Source: a virus
IMG/VR virus record: IMGVR_UViG_3300044825_002755
Coordinates: 1 to 20,650 of that record
Direction: 5' to 3' (one strand)
Length of the DNA stretch: 20,650 nt
Shown here: piece by piece, positions 12,613 through 20,144 of the stretch
How the letters are laid out: each line of letters begins with the position of its first letter
Position numbering within the stretch: position 1 is the stretch's first letter
Notes under the pieces: model-generated
Told to the model about the DNA's origin: nothing
The model's input: only the letters and a program-made list of their open reading frames with translations
The model's database searches: none
Position numbers and translations under genes: made by a program

Positions 12613-13875
12613 ATGAGTGCAGCAGATTGGGTAGCCACAATTCACCGCCTACACGCGCCAACAGAGGCACAGTACGAGCGCTGTCTTCAAACAGAACGGG
12701 TATCTGGGGTCGGTTCCAGACAGGCCAAAACCGAGTACGCTAAACTGGCGGCAATGCTGACCTCAATCGCAGTGGAGCACTTTCGGGTATGGTTGGAAGA
12801 CTACACGCAAACCATGATCGGGTTAATACCTAAAATCGGTAAGCAAGCGGTGCTGAGTAATCTAACCACACTAGAACTAGCCTGCGCAGAATGGCAGAGT
12901 GAACTGATTGTAGATTGCCGGAACCGGATTGCATCTATCCGAACAGAAGAGGATAGTATTTTGCGGGTGCAGGTCAGCGGGTTCAAAGATTACCACTCAA
13001 CCGATCCGGTGTCAGTTGAACTGCTCAAGTTTCTGCGGAATAAAAAATATGCGCCACAGGTTGATTTAATTCGCGCTACGACCGACAAGGCGACCCGTGA
13101 CGCGATGAAAGCGAAAATTCCGTGTATCTGCCCCAGCGGAACCTTTACAAAGCGCTCAGAGGCCGGATTAGTGGCGCACAGTGGATTTATCCAGTTCGAT
13201 ATTGATGCAAAAGACAACCCAGCTTATTTTGAGGGCATAGAAGACCCGCATGAGTTCGCAGCACTATGCGAGTCAATTAAAGCAGAATTGTCCAAGCAGC
13301 CATTCATTGCCTACGTTGGGCTATCCGTTTCAGGCCGAGGGCTATGGGGGCTTATTCCAATATCTGATCCAACCGAACATAAGCAACACTTTGAATCTAT
13401 TGTGCTCCATTTTACAAATCTAGGCTTGGTGATTGATCGGCTCCCGTCTAATGTGGCATCACTAAGGGGGTACAGCTACGACGCTCAGGCGTACTTTAAC
13501 CACAGCGCCGAAAAATACACGCACAAAGTTTACCCGATTGAGCGAGAAGTCAAGCAGTTTGATTCGACTAGTTTCCCACAAGAAAGTGAATATGCCAAGG
13601 TTGCCAGAGTTGTCAACGCGATTACCCAGCAGCGGATTGACATTACAAACGGGTACGGGAATTGGCTCAAAATAGCTTTTGCATTATCGCATGAGTTCGG
13701 AGAAAACGGACGCGATTTGTTTCACGATGTCAGCCAGTTTCATCCAAGCTACAATTTTGCTGCAACCAATCGGAAATACGACCACTGTTTGAAAGTGAAG
13801 TCGAGAAGTACGATTGGAACGTTTTACATGATTGCGGCTGAACATGGGGTAGGATTGAAAAATGTTTCGGTTTAA
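12613..13875 (+). CDS. Primase of the BT4734/VirE-N plus PriCT-2 type
   Basis: This 420-residue protein starts with a helical region (1-115). Next comes a BT4734/VirE-N-like domain with FDID at about 195-198, the 'SVSGRGLWGLIPI' segment near 239-251, and 'PSNVASLRGYSYD' near 280. These correspond to the metal-binding and nucleotide-binding elements of archaeo-eukaryotic-type primases. The C-terminus (about 340-415, 'GNWLKIAFALSHEFGENGRD ... FHPSYNF') fits the PriCT-2 domain. It would make primers for the DnaB-driven fork. These domains are frequent in Bacteroidota and their phages. Its stop abuts operator element B directly. Confidence 0.8.
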   Translation: MSAADWVATIHRLHAPTEAQYERCLQTERVSGVGSRQAKTEYAKLAAMLTSIAVEHFRVWLEDYTQTMIGLIPKIGKQAVLSNLTTLELACAEWQSELIVDCRNRIASIRTEEDSILRVQVSGFKDYHSTDPVSVELLKFLRNKKYAPQVDLIRATTDKATRDAMKAKIPCICPSGTFTKRSEAGLVAHSGFIQFDIDAKDNPAYFEGIEDPHEFAALCESIKAELSKQPFIAYVGLSVSGRGLWGLIPISDPTEHKQHFESIVLHFTNLGLVIDRLPSNVASLRGYSYDAQAYFNHSAEKYTHKVYPIEREVKQFDSTSFPQESEYAKVARVVNAITQQRIDITNGYGNWLKIAFALSHEFGENGRDLFHDVSQFHPSYNFAATNRKYDHCLKVKSRSTIGTFYMIAAEHGVGLKNVSV

Positions 13876-13895
13876 AATACCAACTTTTAGGTATT
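13876..13895 (+). promoter_or_regulatory. Operator-like inverted repeat B (AATACC-N8-GGTATT)
   Basis: AATACC at 13876-13881 and GGTATT at 13890-13895 flank 8 bases (AACTTTTA) and are followed by GTG. The element begins at the base after the primase stop codon, and its right arm contains the TTG of the promoter at 13894-13924. Confidence 0.65.
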
Positions 13896-13924
13896 GTGCA
13901 ATTTAAAATATCGCTATAAATTTG
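13894..13924 (+). promoter_or_regulatory. Promoter of the ASCH-DnaB block
   Basis: TTG at 13894-13896, 20 bases, then TAAATTTG at 13917-13924, a complete match to the Bacteroidota -7 box. The expected start of transcription is near 13930, 15 bases before the ATG at 13945, and this settles the start of the next gene. Confidence 0.65.
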
Positions 13925-13944
13925 TGACAAATCAAAACGACCGT

Positions 13945-14706
13945 ATGGAACAAGCAACCCACCCCATCCTCTTCCAACCCGAAATGGTTCAAGCAATTTT
14001 GGAAGATCGAAAGACCCAAACCCGGCGAATCATCAAAGATTCGTTTAACGGGTGCTGGACTGGCGACAACGGAACTATTCAAGTAGGCGGGCATCCATGC
14101 CCAAACGATCCGATTGTTTTTCATCCAGGCGAAATCTGGACGAATGAAGAAGGGGAACAAGAGTCAACTCAGTGCAAAACCGTGGAAGCTTGGTTCATGT
14201 GCTCCACTATGGACAAAATCGCCAAATGCCCATATGGGAAGATTGGTGATTTGTTGTGGGTCAGAGAAACCTGTCAAATCCTTGGGAAGTGGGTGAAGAA
14301 CGGGCTGACTGCCACCGGGAAACAGCGGTGGACATTTGTCATTCATCCTGACCAAGAAGTGCGGTATTTTGGATCATTCGAGCCATCGCCAAAGGATCGT
14401 ACTGAATTGGGATTTTATACGCGCCCTGCTATTCATTGCCCGTCTTGGACTTCTCGGATTACGCTTAAGAATACAGATATTCGGGCTGAACGGCTTTCGT
14501 CTATCTCAGAGTCAGATGCTATTGCGGAAGGGATTAAAGACCACTCTTTTTGGTCGGGCATTGAATACTTAAACTATCTAAACGAAGAATGGGAGTCAAA
14601 TCCTATCAGATCGTATCTTTCACTTTGGGACAAAATCAACGGCTCTGATGCCCACAAAATTAATCCGTGGGTTTGGGCTGTCACATTCAAGAGGATTAAA
14701 CCGTAG
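13945..14706 (+). CDS. ASCH/PUA-like domain phage protein
   Basis: From the ATG at 13945 the protein has 253 residues. Its pattern is 'PILF.PEMVQAILEDRKTQTRRIIK' at the start, then 'CPYGKIGDLLWVRET', 'SRITL.N.D.RAERLSSISESDAIAEGI' and the ending 'LWDKINGSDAHKINPWVWAVTFKRI'. This is the arrangement of a common phage family with an ASCH-like fold, related to PUA/EVE domains that bind modified or unmodified RNA and nucleotides. The exact ligand is unknown. An upstream frame to 13894 overlaps the promoter and was not used. Confidence 0.75.
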   Translation: MEQATHPILFQPEMVQAILEDRKTQTRRIIKDSFNGCWTGDNGTIQVGGHPCPNDPIVFHPGEIWTNEEGEQESTQCKTVEAWFMCSTMDKIAKCPYGKIGDLLWVRETCQILGKWVKNGLTATGKQRWTFVIHPDQEVRYFGSFEPSPKDRTELGFYTRPAIHCPSWTSRITLKNTDIRAERLSSISESDAIAEGIKDHSFWSGIEYLNYLNEEWESNPIRSYLSLWDKINGSDAHKINPWVWAVTFKRIKP

Positions 14707-14711
14707 CAACT

Positions 14712-15140
14712 ATGCAATTACACGAAATAAACCAAGAACTCAAAAAGGAGTTTTATAATAAGCTTCCTTATGATAAGATTCAGATCAACTGGAATAAGAA
14801 CCCTATTCCAATGAAACTGTTTCTATCATTCCTTACTGTTTCAGTTAAATTAACGACTGATCACTTAGGATACGATACTGGTTGGAGCCAACGAGTGAAT
14901 GAAGATTTGAAATTGATTGTCAAAGGTGGATCGGTAGATGGAGTTGAGTATTTGGATAATATCCAGTACGGCACCAAACTATCTAACTCATACAACAATT
15001 ACGTCAATCCGTTCTACTTGTTTCCAATACTGACGCATGAAGGTCGGATGTTTTTCATTGACTACTACAAAGACGAGATCGAAAAATTGTTCGAGAAGTT
15101 TGACCATGCCATCGATTTTCACAAACGCCAGCAACAGTAG
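14712..15140 (+). CDS. Hypothetical protein, 142 residues
   Basis: This soluble, Lys- and Tyr-rich protein was not recognised. It has an N-terminal helix (MQLHEINQELKKEFYNKLPY), a central beta-rich part (LKLIVKGGSVDGVEYLDNI) and a C-terminal helix (YYKDEIEKLFEKFDHAIDFH). It starts 5 bases after the stop of the ASCH-like gene and is probably co-transcribed. The following 142 bases (15141-15282) contain only a small TGATG/CATCA hairpin and a 19-codon frame that I do not consider a gene. Confidence 0.65.
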   Translation: MQLHEINQELKKEFYNKLPYDKIQINWNKNPIPMKLFLSFLTVSVKLTTDHLGYDTGWSQRVNEDLKLIVKGGSVDGVEYLDNIQYGTKLSNSYNNYVNPFYLFPILTHEGRMFFIDYYKDEIEKLFEKFDHAIDFHKRQQQ

Positions 15141-15282
15141 CAAGAGCTGATGTTAAAAATGGCATCAGATGACATTGCCAGGCTTAGTACGAAAGACCAA
15201 GCCGAATAAACCACTCACACTCCCTTTCCCCTCTTGTTCGCCAATTTAAACCACCGAAACAAAGCTGAGTGCAGCAGCGACC

Positions 15283-16656
15283 ATGAATACATCGAATGTT
15301 GAAGCGTCCATAATTGGATCGCTAATACTATACCCTGAACTTTTTCAGGAAGCCGCAAAGGTTCTGATCCCTACAAGGAAGTCTGGTGTGCGCGTATTCC
15401 GTGAGCACAACCGGATTTGGGATTGGATGGTAAAAACTCAGTTCGAGCAACTTAGAGGCTGGGATGTGCAATTGGTATCGTCTAAATTCAAGGATGTTCC
15501 TGAACTAATCAGACAGGCCGAACCGGAGACGTTGAGCAGTTCTATTTTGTACCTCCGAGAAGAGTACGAACGGGCTGTGCTTAAAAAGGTTTGCGAAGAT
15601 GCACTGCAACGCCTGGGCGAAGAAAGCCCGTATTCGGTCGCTTCTGATGTTTTGTCTAATCTGACCGATGAAGAGCCGGAGGTTAAAGAGAAGTTGAGAG
15701 GGGATGAGATATTTGAGGCATTGAATAGCTTGAAATTTGGCAGAGCCGCAGTAGCAACAATATCTCAAGACTATGATCAAATTACAGGCGGAGCACGGCG
15801 CGGCCAAATCAGGGTATTAGGGGCTTCTCCAATGTCAGGCAAGACGGAGTTGGCGCTAAAGGAGATGATCGCCTTTGCTAAACAGGGGTTGTCCTGTGTA
15901 TTTTTTTCGCTAGAATTACCTAAAGAAGATGTGTACCAGCGTCTTTTCCACATTGAGAGTGGACTTTCGATGGAAACTTTATCCAATCAAGTGTTGAACG
16001 AAAATACTGGCGAGAAGGAATTGAAACTTAGCAAACCCGACGCAAAAAAACTTTCTGACGCTGTAATGACGATTGGAAAAATACCGCTGTTCGTCTACGA
16101 TATTGCTGATGTGGGCGATAAACTGCCGCTGATTTTACAAAAAATCCGATTGCATATCCGAAACGACGACTTGTTTGCCTACGGAATAGATTATGTCCAG
16201 TTGGCAAAGACCGGAATTGAGCGAATTGATAGCAGTGGAAACAAGATTAGGATTACGCAGTGGGTTATTGATGAATTAGGGAAAGCGACGAAAAGACTAA
16301 AGGTCTATGCGATTTGGGTTTCCAAACTGAACCGTGACGTTATGGTTCGGGGTGGTTCCTTTAGGCCAAGGAATAGCGACTTGTATGGTGGGGATTTTGA
16401 GTACATAGCCGATATAATTGAATTTATGCACCGCCCACTTGCCTACGAAGGACTAAGAGGAATGGAGCGAGAAGATGGTTATGTATACAAGGATTATGAT
16501 GTTGAGCACATCATCACTAAAAATCGCTTATTTGGAGGGAAAGTAGGGTCTTGGTGGGATTACCAAGAAGATGAAGAACCGAGCGAGGCACCCATTTTTG
16601 ATTTGATGAAAGCAAAGATGCCAGTTTTGGAAGAAGGCGAAGACTTACCTTTTTGA
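15283..16656 (+). CDS. dnaB: Replicative DNA helicase, DnaB family
   Basis: This 457-residue protein starts MNTSNVEASIIGSLILYPEL, the usual DnaB N-terminal domain pattern. It continues through a linker to the RecA-like domain with Walker A GASPMSGKT (180-188) and Walker B 'GIDYVQ' (about 301-306), and a distal 'NRDV...GGSFRPRNSDL' region corresponding to DnaB motif 4. It would unwind DNA at the fork after loading by the DnaC-like ATPase. The length is slightly short of cellular DnaB. The C-terminus is EEGEDLPF, an acidic tail closing in LPF that resembles the tip of SSB proteins. Confidence 0.87.
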   Translation: MNTSNVEASIIGSLILYPELFQEAAKVLIPTRKSGVRVFREHNRIWDWMVKTQFEQLRGWDVQLVSSKFKDVPELIRQAEPETLSSSILYLREEYERAVLKKVCEDALQRLGEESPYSVASDVLSNLTDEEPEVKEKLRGDEIFEALNSLKFGRAAVATISQDYDQITGGARRGQIRVLGASPMSGKTELALKEMIAFAKQGLSCVFFSLELPKEDVYQRLFHIESGLSMETLSNQVLNENTGEKELKLSKPDAKKLSDAVMTIGKIPLFVYDIADVGDKLPLILQKIRLHIRNDDLFAYGIDYVQLAKTGIERIDSSGNKIRITQWVIDELGKATKRLKVYAIWVSKLNRDVMVRGGSFRPRNSDLYGGDFEYIADIIEFMHRPLAYEGLRGMEREDGYVYKDYDVEHIITKNRLFGGKVGSWWDYQEDEEPSEAPIFDLMKAKMPVLEEGEDLPF

Positions 16657-16657
16657 T

Positions 16658-16999
16658 ATGGGCTATTTGTATCTACTCCGTTCAGGCTGGCGAGTCAAAA
16701 TTGGTATCGGATCAAAGCTCCAACGCCGTGTATCTCAGGTTAATAAAACAACGCGAGGTAAGCAACGACTAGTTCTTGCGGTGATCCTCCCATTCAAAAC
16801 CAGACAGGTCGAAGCGTACCTTCACCGCCGATATAAGAGGCACCACGCTCCACTACGCGCTGGCTCCGGGCGGTCTGAGTACTTTTGGGCTGGGGTTTGG
16901 ACGGTTGAATGTATCGTTTTGATGCTGCTGATTCAATTCGGGCAGTGGGCTTTAGTTTGGTTCCCTATTTATCTAATCCTTTTAATCACGCTGAAATGA
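16658..16999 (+). CDS. GIY-YIG (T5orf172-like) domain protein with C-terminal membrane helix
   Basis: The N-terminal 80 residues read as a GIY-YIG-type nuclease fold: 'GYLYLLRSG' for the GIY strand, 'VKIGIGS' for YIG, an Arg-rich 'LQRRVSQVNK' helix carrying the catalytic Arg, and 'QVEAYLHRRYKRH' with the metal-binding Glu. Residues about 84-113 (VECIVLMLLIQFGQWALVWF and onward) form a membrane segment, so the nuclease would be tethered to the membrane. It starts 1 base after the dnaB stop and overlaps the next gene by 4 bases. Nuclease activity and tethering are inferred. Confidence 0.68.
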   Translation: MGYLYLLRSGWRVKIGIGSKLQRRVSQVNKTTRGKQRLVLAVILPFKTRQVEAYLHRRYKRHHAPLRAGSGRSEYFWAGVWTVECIVLMLLIQFGQWALVWFPIYLILLITLK

Positions 17000-17304
17000 G
17001 TGACATCACATTCAAACCACTCCAAATCGATCCAGATTTCTACCAAGAGCATACCGTTTGCGGAGAGTTGATCTATCAACCCAATGGAGTTGTTATTTGC
17101 AAGGTCTACGAAGATATTGACGGCTATTGGAAGACAGACGCGGCTACGTTTGGAACTGGTTTTATGGAGTCTCACCATCATCGGATGATCGCAGATAAAC
17201 TTGACGAACTCAATGCCCCATACGAAGCCCAATTGAAAGCATATTTTGACAACCAACCCAAAGAAACTGATCAGTCGGTGGAAGGCGATTCTTTGCCGTT
17301 CTGA
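16996..17304 (+). CDS. Hypothetical protein with SSB-like C-terminal tail
   Basis: From the ATG at 16996, which overlaps the previous stop (ATGA), the product has 102 residues. The upstream extension of the frame to 16909 lies inside the GIY-YIG gene and was rejected. The body has a beta-rich first half (ELIYQPNGVVICKVYEDIDG) and a helical second half with a HHH cluster (MESHHHRMIADKL). It ends VEGDSLPF, an acidic tail finishing in LPF, similar to the SSB tail that recruits replication proteins. No OB-fold could be recognised with confidence, so calling it an SSB would be premature. Confidence 0.65.
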   Translation: MSDITFKPLQIDPDFYQEHTVCGELIYQPNGVVICKVYEDIDGYWKTDAATFGTGFMESHHHRMIADKLDELNAPYEAQLKAYFDNQPKETDQSVEGDSLPF

Positions 17305-17425
17305 TTTGTGCGGGGACTGGCTCCCGCTGAGTAAGCCGGATTTATTATCATTCTTGTTACGGTAAGTACTTTTAGGTTACGCGCAGCCCGGTTGAAAGAC
17401 TGGGTTGTTTTAATTTTACTGACAA
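17305..17425 (+). terminator. Intergenic region with terminator-like hairpin
   Basis: AGCCCGG at about 17384-17390 can pair with CTGGGTT at about 17400-17406, with two G-U pairs, followed by GTTTTAATTTT. Just upstream, TACTTTTAGGTTACG partly resembles the operator family but lacks its left arm. A TAATTTTA box near 17414 could be a weak promoter for the next gene. Confidence 0.4.
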
Positions 17426-17773
17426 ATGGAAAAAACTTGGTCACTTAAACGCACGAAGCAATGCGCTAAATGTCCGTGGAAGACATCCACAAATCCACAT
17501 GAAATACCAGATGGTTATAGCGAAGAAAAGCACTGTAATCTAAAGAAGACTATTGCCGATCCTGGCGCATTTGGTTTTCAGGGTACAATGCACGTAATGG
17601 CTTGCCACCACTCATTTGAAGGCAATGAAGAGCATTGTGTGGGCTGGGTTCACAATCAACTTGGAGTGGGAAACAATATTGCGCTACGGTTCAAGATGCT
17701 TACTTGTTCCAATATTTCGGAATTGAAAGTATATGGAGATCAGCACGATAATTTTGAGGACACATTGCCGTAA
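17426..17773 (+). CDS. DUF6283-like protein
   Basis: This 115-residue protein matches DUF6283 as I know it: 'LKRTKQCAKCPWKTSTNP.EIPDGYS' at the start, 'MHVMACHHSFEGNEEHCVGW' in the middle, then 'VHNQLGVGNNIALRFK'. The Cys residues (QCAKCPW, ACHHS, HCVGW) probably form a metal-binding site. The family is common in phage and actinobacterial genomes and has no established function. Its stop lies 2 bases before operator element C, so it ends a transcription block. Confidence 0.78.
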   Translation: MEKTWSLKRTKQCAKCPWKTSTNPHEIPDGYSEEKHCNLKKTIADPGAFGFQGTMHVMACHHSFEGNEEHCVGWVHNQLGVGNNIALRFKMLTCSNISELKVYGDQHDNFEDTLP

Positions 17774-17775
17774 AA

Positions 17776-17795
17776 AATACCTAGAATTGGGTATT
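17776..17795 (+). promoter_or_regulatory. Operator-like inverted repeat C (AATACC-N8-GGTATT)
   Basis: AATACC at 17776-17781 and GGTATT at 17790-17795 flank an 8-base spacer (TAGAATTG), followed by GTG. It starts 2 bases after a stop codon. The right arm carries a TTG, and about 19-20 bases later lies CGATCTTG (17816-17823), a weak -7 box. Confidence 0.6.
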
Positions 17796-17839
17796 GTGGA
17801 ACACAAATCAAAGCCCGATCTTGTGGAAAAATAAGGCAC

Positions 17840-18217
17840 ATGCAAATTGAAATACTTGACTATGATCTGCGCGAAGAATTGACCGCAGTTGTTTCAATCC
17901 CAGCACGAACACCGGAGCCAAACACGTTCCCATTTAACTTTGATCAGTGGGACGTGATCCAGGCGGCAATTGAGCTAGGTTTAGTCAAAGAGCCATGCGA
18001 CCACGACAAAGGCCGCAATGGACAAAAGCTACGCCTTGGGTACATCGAAGCCGCTTTCCCTTGGCAACAATTCAACCGTACCCTGAAAACCCCGCTGTAC
18101 TTCACGTATGAGCAAATTGTACGGGAATTTTCGGGTGAAGACTGCGAAATGATTGTGCGTAATCTGGCAATGCAGCAGCCAGAGATTTCAACCCCGATTT
18201 TAGAATCAATAATCTAG
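17840..18217 (+). CDS. Hypothetical protein, 125 residues
   Basis: This is the first gene after operator element C. The protein starts MQIEILDYDLREELTAVVSI and contains 'CDHDKGRNGQKLRLGYIEAA' and 'PLYFTYEQIVREFSGEDCEM'. It is soluble, mixed alpha-beta and slightly acidic. Neither the family nor a motif was recognised. Because it precedes the recombination genes on the same transcript, an early DNA-metabolism role is conceivable but unproven. The 65 bases after it hold nothing clear. Confidence 0.65.
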   Translation: MQIEILDYDLREELTAVVSIPARTPEPNTFPFNFDQWDVIQAAIELGLVKEPCDHDKGRNGQKLRLGYIEAAFPWQQFNRTLKTPLYFTYEQIVREFSGEDCEMIVRNLAMQQPEISTPILESII

Positions 18218-18282
18218 CGTTCCACCTGGAAAGGGGCATCGAGTTTGGTGCTCCAATTCTGGGACGGCAAAATAAAAGCAAA

Positions 18283-19050
18283 ATGAGCCAAGAACTCGCA
18301 GTGAGAACAATCACCGAGGATGACATGAAAACCCTTGAGCAAGCAGGGGTAATCCCAAAAGATACGCCAGTAGCCCAACTAAAGGTTTTTGCAAAAACAT
18401 GTAGCGAACATGCGCTGTCTCCATTTAAAGGAGAGATTCACCTAGTCCGATACAAAACCAAGGAAGGGGATAAGTACACGGTTATTGTGGGCATTGACGG
18501 GTTCCGCAACAAAGCGGCAAAGACAAAAGAGCTTGCTGGTACTGACGCACCAAAGTACAATGTGCGCTCAGATGGTAGTTTTGAAACCGCTGGTGAATTG
18601 ATTCAAGCTAAAAGAACGCCTGACACTTGCCTTGTCACTGTATATCGAATCATCAATGGAAGCCGAGTATCCTTTTCAGCAGAAGTAGTTTTTAACGAGT
18701 TTGCTACCAGATACCAAGGGCAACTCACCGGAAAGTATGCGTCTATGCCTTTCCAGATGATAGCCAAAGTAGCCGAGGCATTTGCACTACGAAAAGGTTT
18801 TGCTGATGAAGTATCAGGGCTTCACATTGAAGAGGAACAAGGTGCTTTTGAAGGGGCTACCAAAGTGGAGATTATTCCAAGGTCAGGGAAAGAAGAACTG
18901 ACCCCAAATCACTCCAAATGGGATGCAGCAAAGAAAAGCTTACTTAATGGCTACTCAGTAGCGGACATTAAGTCCAAGTATGAGTTGTCTGTCGAGAACG
19001 AAGCCTTGCTCATTGAAAATACTACTACCGATGTTCAAAATCCGGGCTAG
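18283..19050 (+). CDS. bet: Single-strand annealing recombinase, Bet/RecT family
   Basis: This 255-residue protein shows the Bet/RecT pattern: 'LKVFAKTCSEHALSPFKGEIHLVRYKTKEGDKYTVIVGIDGFRNKAA', then 'VYRIINGSRVSFSAEVVFNE', then 'MPFQMIAKVAEAFALRKGFADEVSGLHIEEE'. It would coat single-stranded DNA and anneal complementary strands, working with the exonuclease encoded next. The two genes overlap by 20 bases. The C-terminal 60 residues differ from lambda Beta and probably form the host-protein contact domain. Total length is typical for the family. Confidence 0.87.
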   Translation: MSQELAVRTITEDDMKTLEQAGVIPKDTPVAQLKVFAKTCSEHALSPFKGEIHLVRYKTKEGDKYTVIVGIDGFRNKAAKTKELAGTDAPKYNVRSDGSFETAGELIQAKRTPDTCLVTVYRIINGSRVSFSAEVVFNEFATRYQGQLTGKYASMPFQMIAKVAEAFALRKGFADEVSGLHIEEEQGAFEGATKVEIIPRSGKEELTPNHSKWDAAKKSLLNGYSVADIKSKYELSVENEALLIENTTTDVQNPG

Positions 19051-19801
19051 CTCAATCGGTCACATCATGGGACGCGCTGGGCTGACCGAGAAGCAGGAAC
19101 AAACCTTGCTTGAACTCGAAGCCAAAGAAAAGCGCACAGCACTCCAAGAGAAAACCATGCTGGATTTGATCAACAAGCGGGATAATCCAGACCTTCCAGA
19201 AGGATGTAAGACCCACCTGCGCAACTGGTCGCGGTCAAAGCTATATGGACGGCGCAAAGAGATCAGTTCAAAGTACCTGAGTAAAGGAACGACCGTAGAG
19301 GATCAGGCAATTGAATTACTGGCCGAATACCTTGACTGTGGATTTATGTTCAAGAACGAACAGCACTTTGACGACGATCCACACATGAACGGAACACCGG
19401 ATTTATTGCTGCCCAACTTGGTGCGCGAAATCAAGTCACCTTGGGACTGGTCAACATTCCCAGCGTTTGAGTCTGAGATACCGAACTCAGACTACTGGTG
19501 GCAGTGTCAGGGGTATATGGGGCTGACCAATCGGGAACACGCGCAACTGTGCTACGTGCTATGCGATACCCCAGAGGATCAGATCACAAAAGAGTGCCGA
19601 ATGAAGTCCTACGAACTAGGCATGGGCGGCGAATACGATCAGGAATTTTACGACGAAATCGCGCAGAAAATGACATACTCTGATATTCCGCTTGAATTGC
19701 GGATTAAGATATTCGACATTCCGCGAGATGACAAAGCAATAGAGTCAATTCGGGAACGGGTTGAACTGTGTCGGGTATTTTTGTCACAACTTCAATTTTA
19801 G
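19031..19801 (+). CDS. YqaJ-type (lambda exonuclease-like) recombination nuclease
   Basis: From the ATG at 19031 (MFKIRASSIGHIMG) the protein has 256 residues. It carries GTPDL (D124), EIK (E133, K135) and a QCQGY motif (158-162), the D/ExK nuclease core and following helix of YqaJ/lambda exonuclease enzymes. These digest one strand of double-stranded ends and hand the product to the annealing protein. The frame is open to 18980, but this start gives a sensible 20-base overlap with bet. The residues after 'MGRAGLTEKQEQTLLELEAK' form a charged helical insertion before the catalytic core. Confidence 0.82.
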   Translation: MFKIRASSIGHIMGRAGLTEKQEQTLLELEAKEKRTALQEKTMLDLINKRDNPDLPEGCKTHLRNWSRSKLYGRRKEISSKYLSKGTTVEDQAIELLAEYLDCGFMFKNEQHFDDDPHMNGTPDLLLPNLVREIKSPWDWSTFPAFESEIPNSDYWWQCQGYMGLTNREHAQLCYVLCDTPEDQITKECRMKSYELGMGGEYDQEFYDEIAQKMTYSDIPLELRIKIFDIPRDDKAIESIRERVELCRVFLSQLQF

Positions 19802-19805
19802 GCCA

Positions 19806-20144
19806 ATGGCAAACAGAGAAATCAAATTTAGAGTTTGGGATGTAACCGAGAAGGTTTGGTCAACTGGGTTTTTAGTTGACATATGCAAAGCATTCCCAAA
19901 CAATCAGATAGTGTCAATATCCCAATTTACAGGCAAGCACGACCAGGACGGCAAAGAAATCTGGGAAGGGGATATTATCGACTTTGACATCCAAGAATGG
20001 GGCGGTCGAGACAATATACACGTTGTCACTTGGAACGAAAAGAGCGCCGAATGGAGCTGGGGTGGAGGCATTACGTCAGACATGGAGTTCAGAAAGGTGA
20101 TCGGGAATATTTACGAAAACCCTGAGCTAATACCTAAAGGCTAA
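19806..20144 (+). CDS. YopX family protein
   Basis: From the ATG at 19806 (MANREIKFRVWDVTEKVW) the product has 112 residues with the YopX signature 'FTGKHDQDGKEIWEGDIIDF' at about residues 40-60 and a beta-rich remainder. YopX proteins are widespread in phages and were named from the Bacillus phage SPbeta; their function is not settled. The longer frame to 19761 lies in the exonuclease gene and was rejected. The stop overlaps the next start by one base (TAATG). Confidence 0.83.
   Translation: MANREIKFRVWDVTEKVWSTGFLVDICKAFPNNQIVSISQFTGKHDQDGKEIWEGDIIDFDIQEWGGRDNIHVVTWNEKSAEWSWGGGITSDMEFRKVIGNIYENPELIPKG

Noticed and set aside
12821-12843. AATACC-TAAAATC-GGTAAG within the primase gene, similar to the operator family
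   Set aside because: The spacer is 7 rather than 8, the right arm is imperfect, no GTG or promoter boxes follow, and it is inside a coding region.
15153-15209. 19-codon rightward frame between 15141 and 15282
   Set aside because: It is very short, with no motif, no overlap with neighbours and no recognisable relative.
17354-17380. Possible fourth operator copy (TACTTTTAGGTTACG)
   Set aside because: Only the spacer and half of the right arm agree and the left arm is missing; mentioned as a weak resemblance only.
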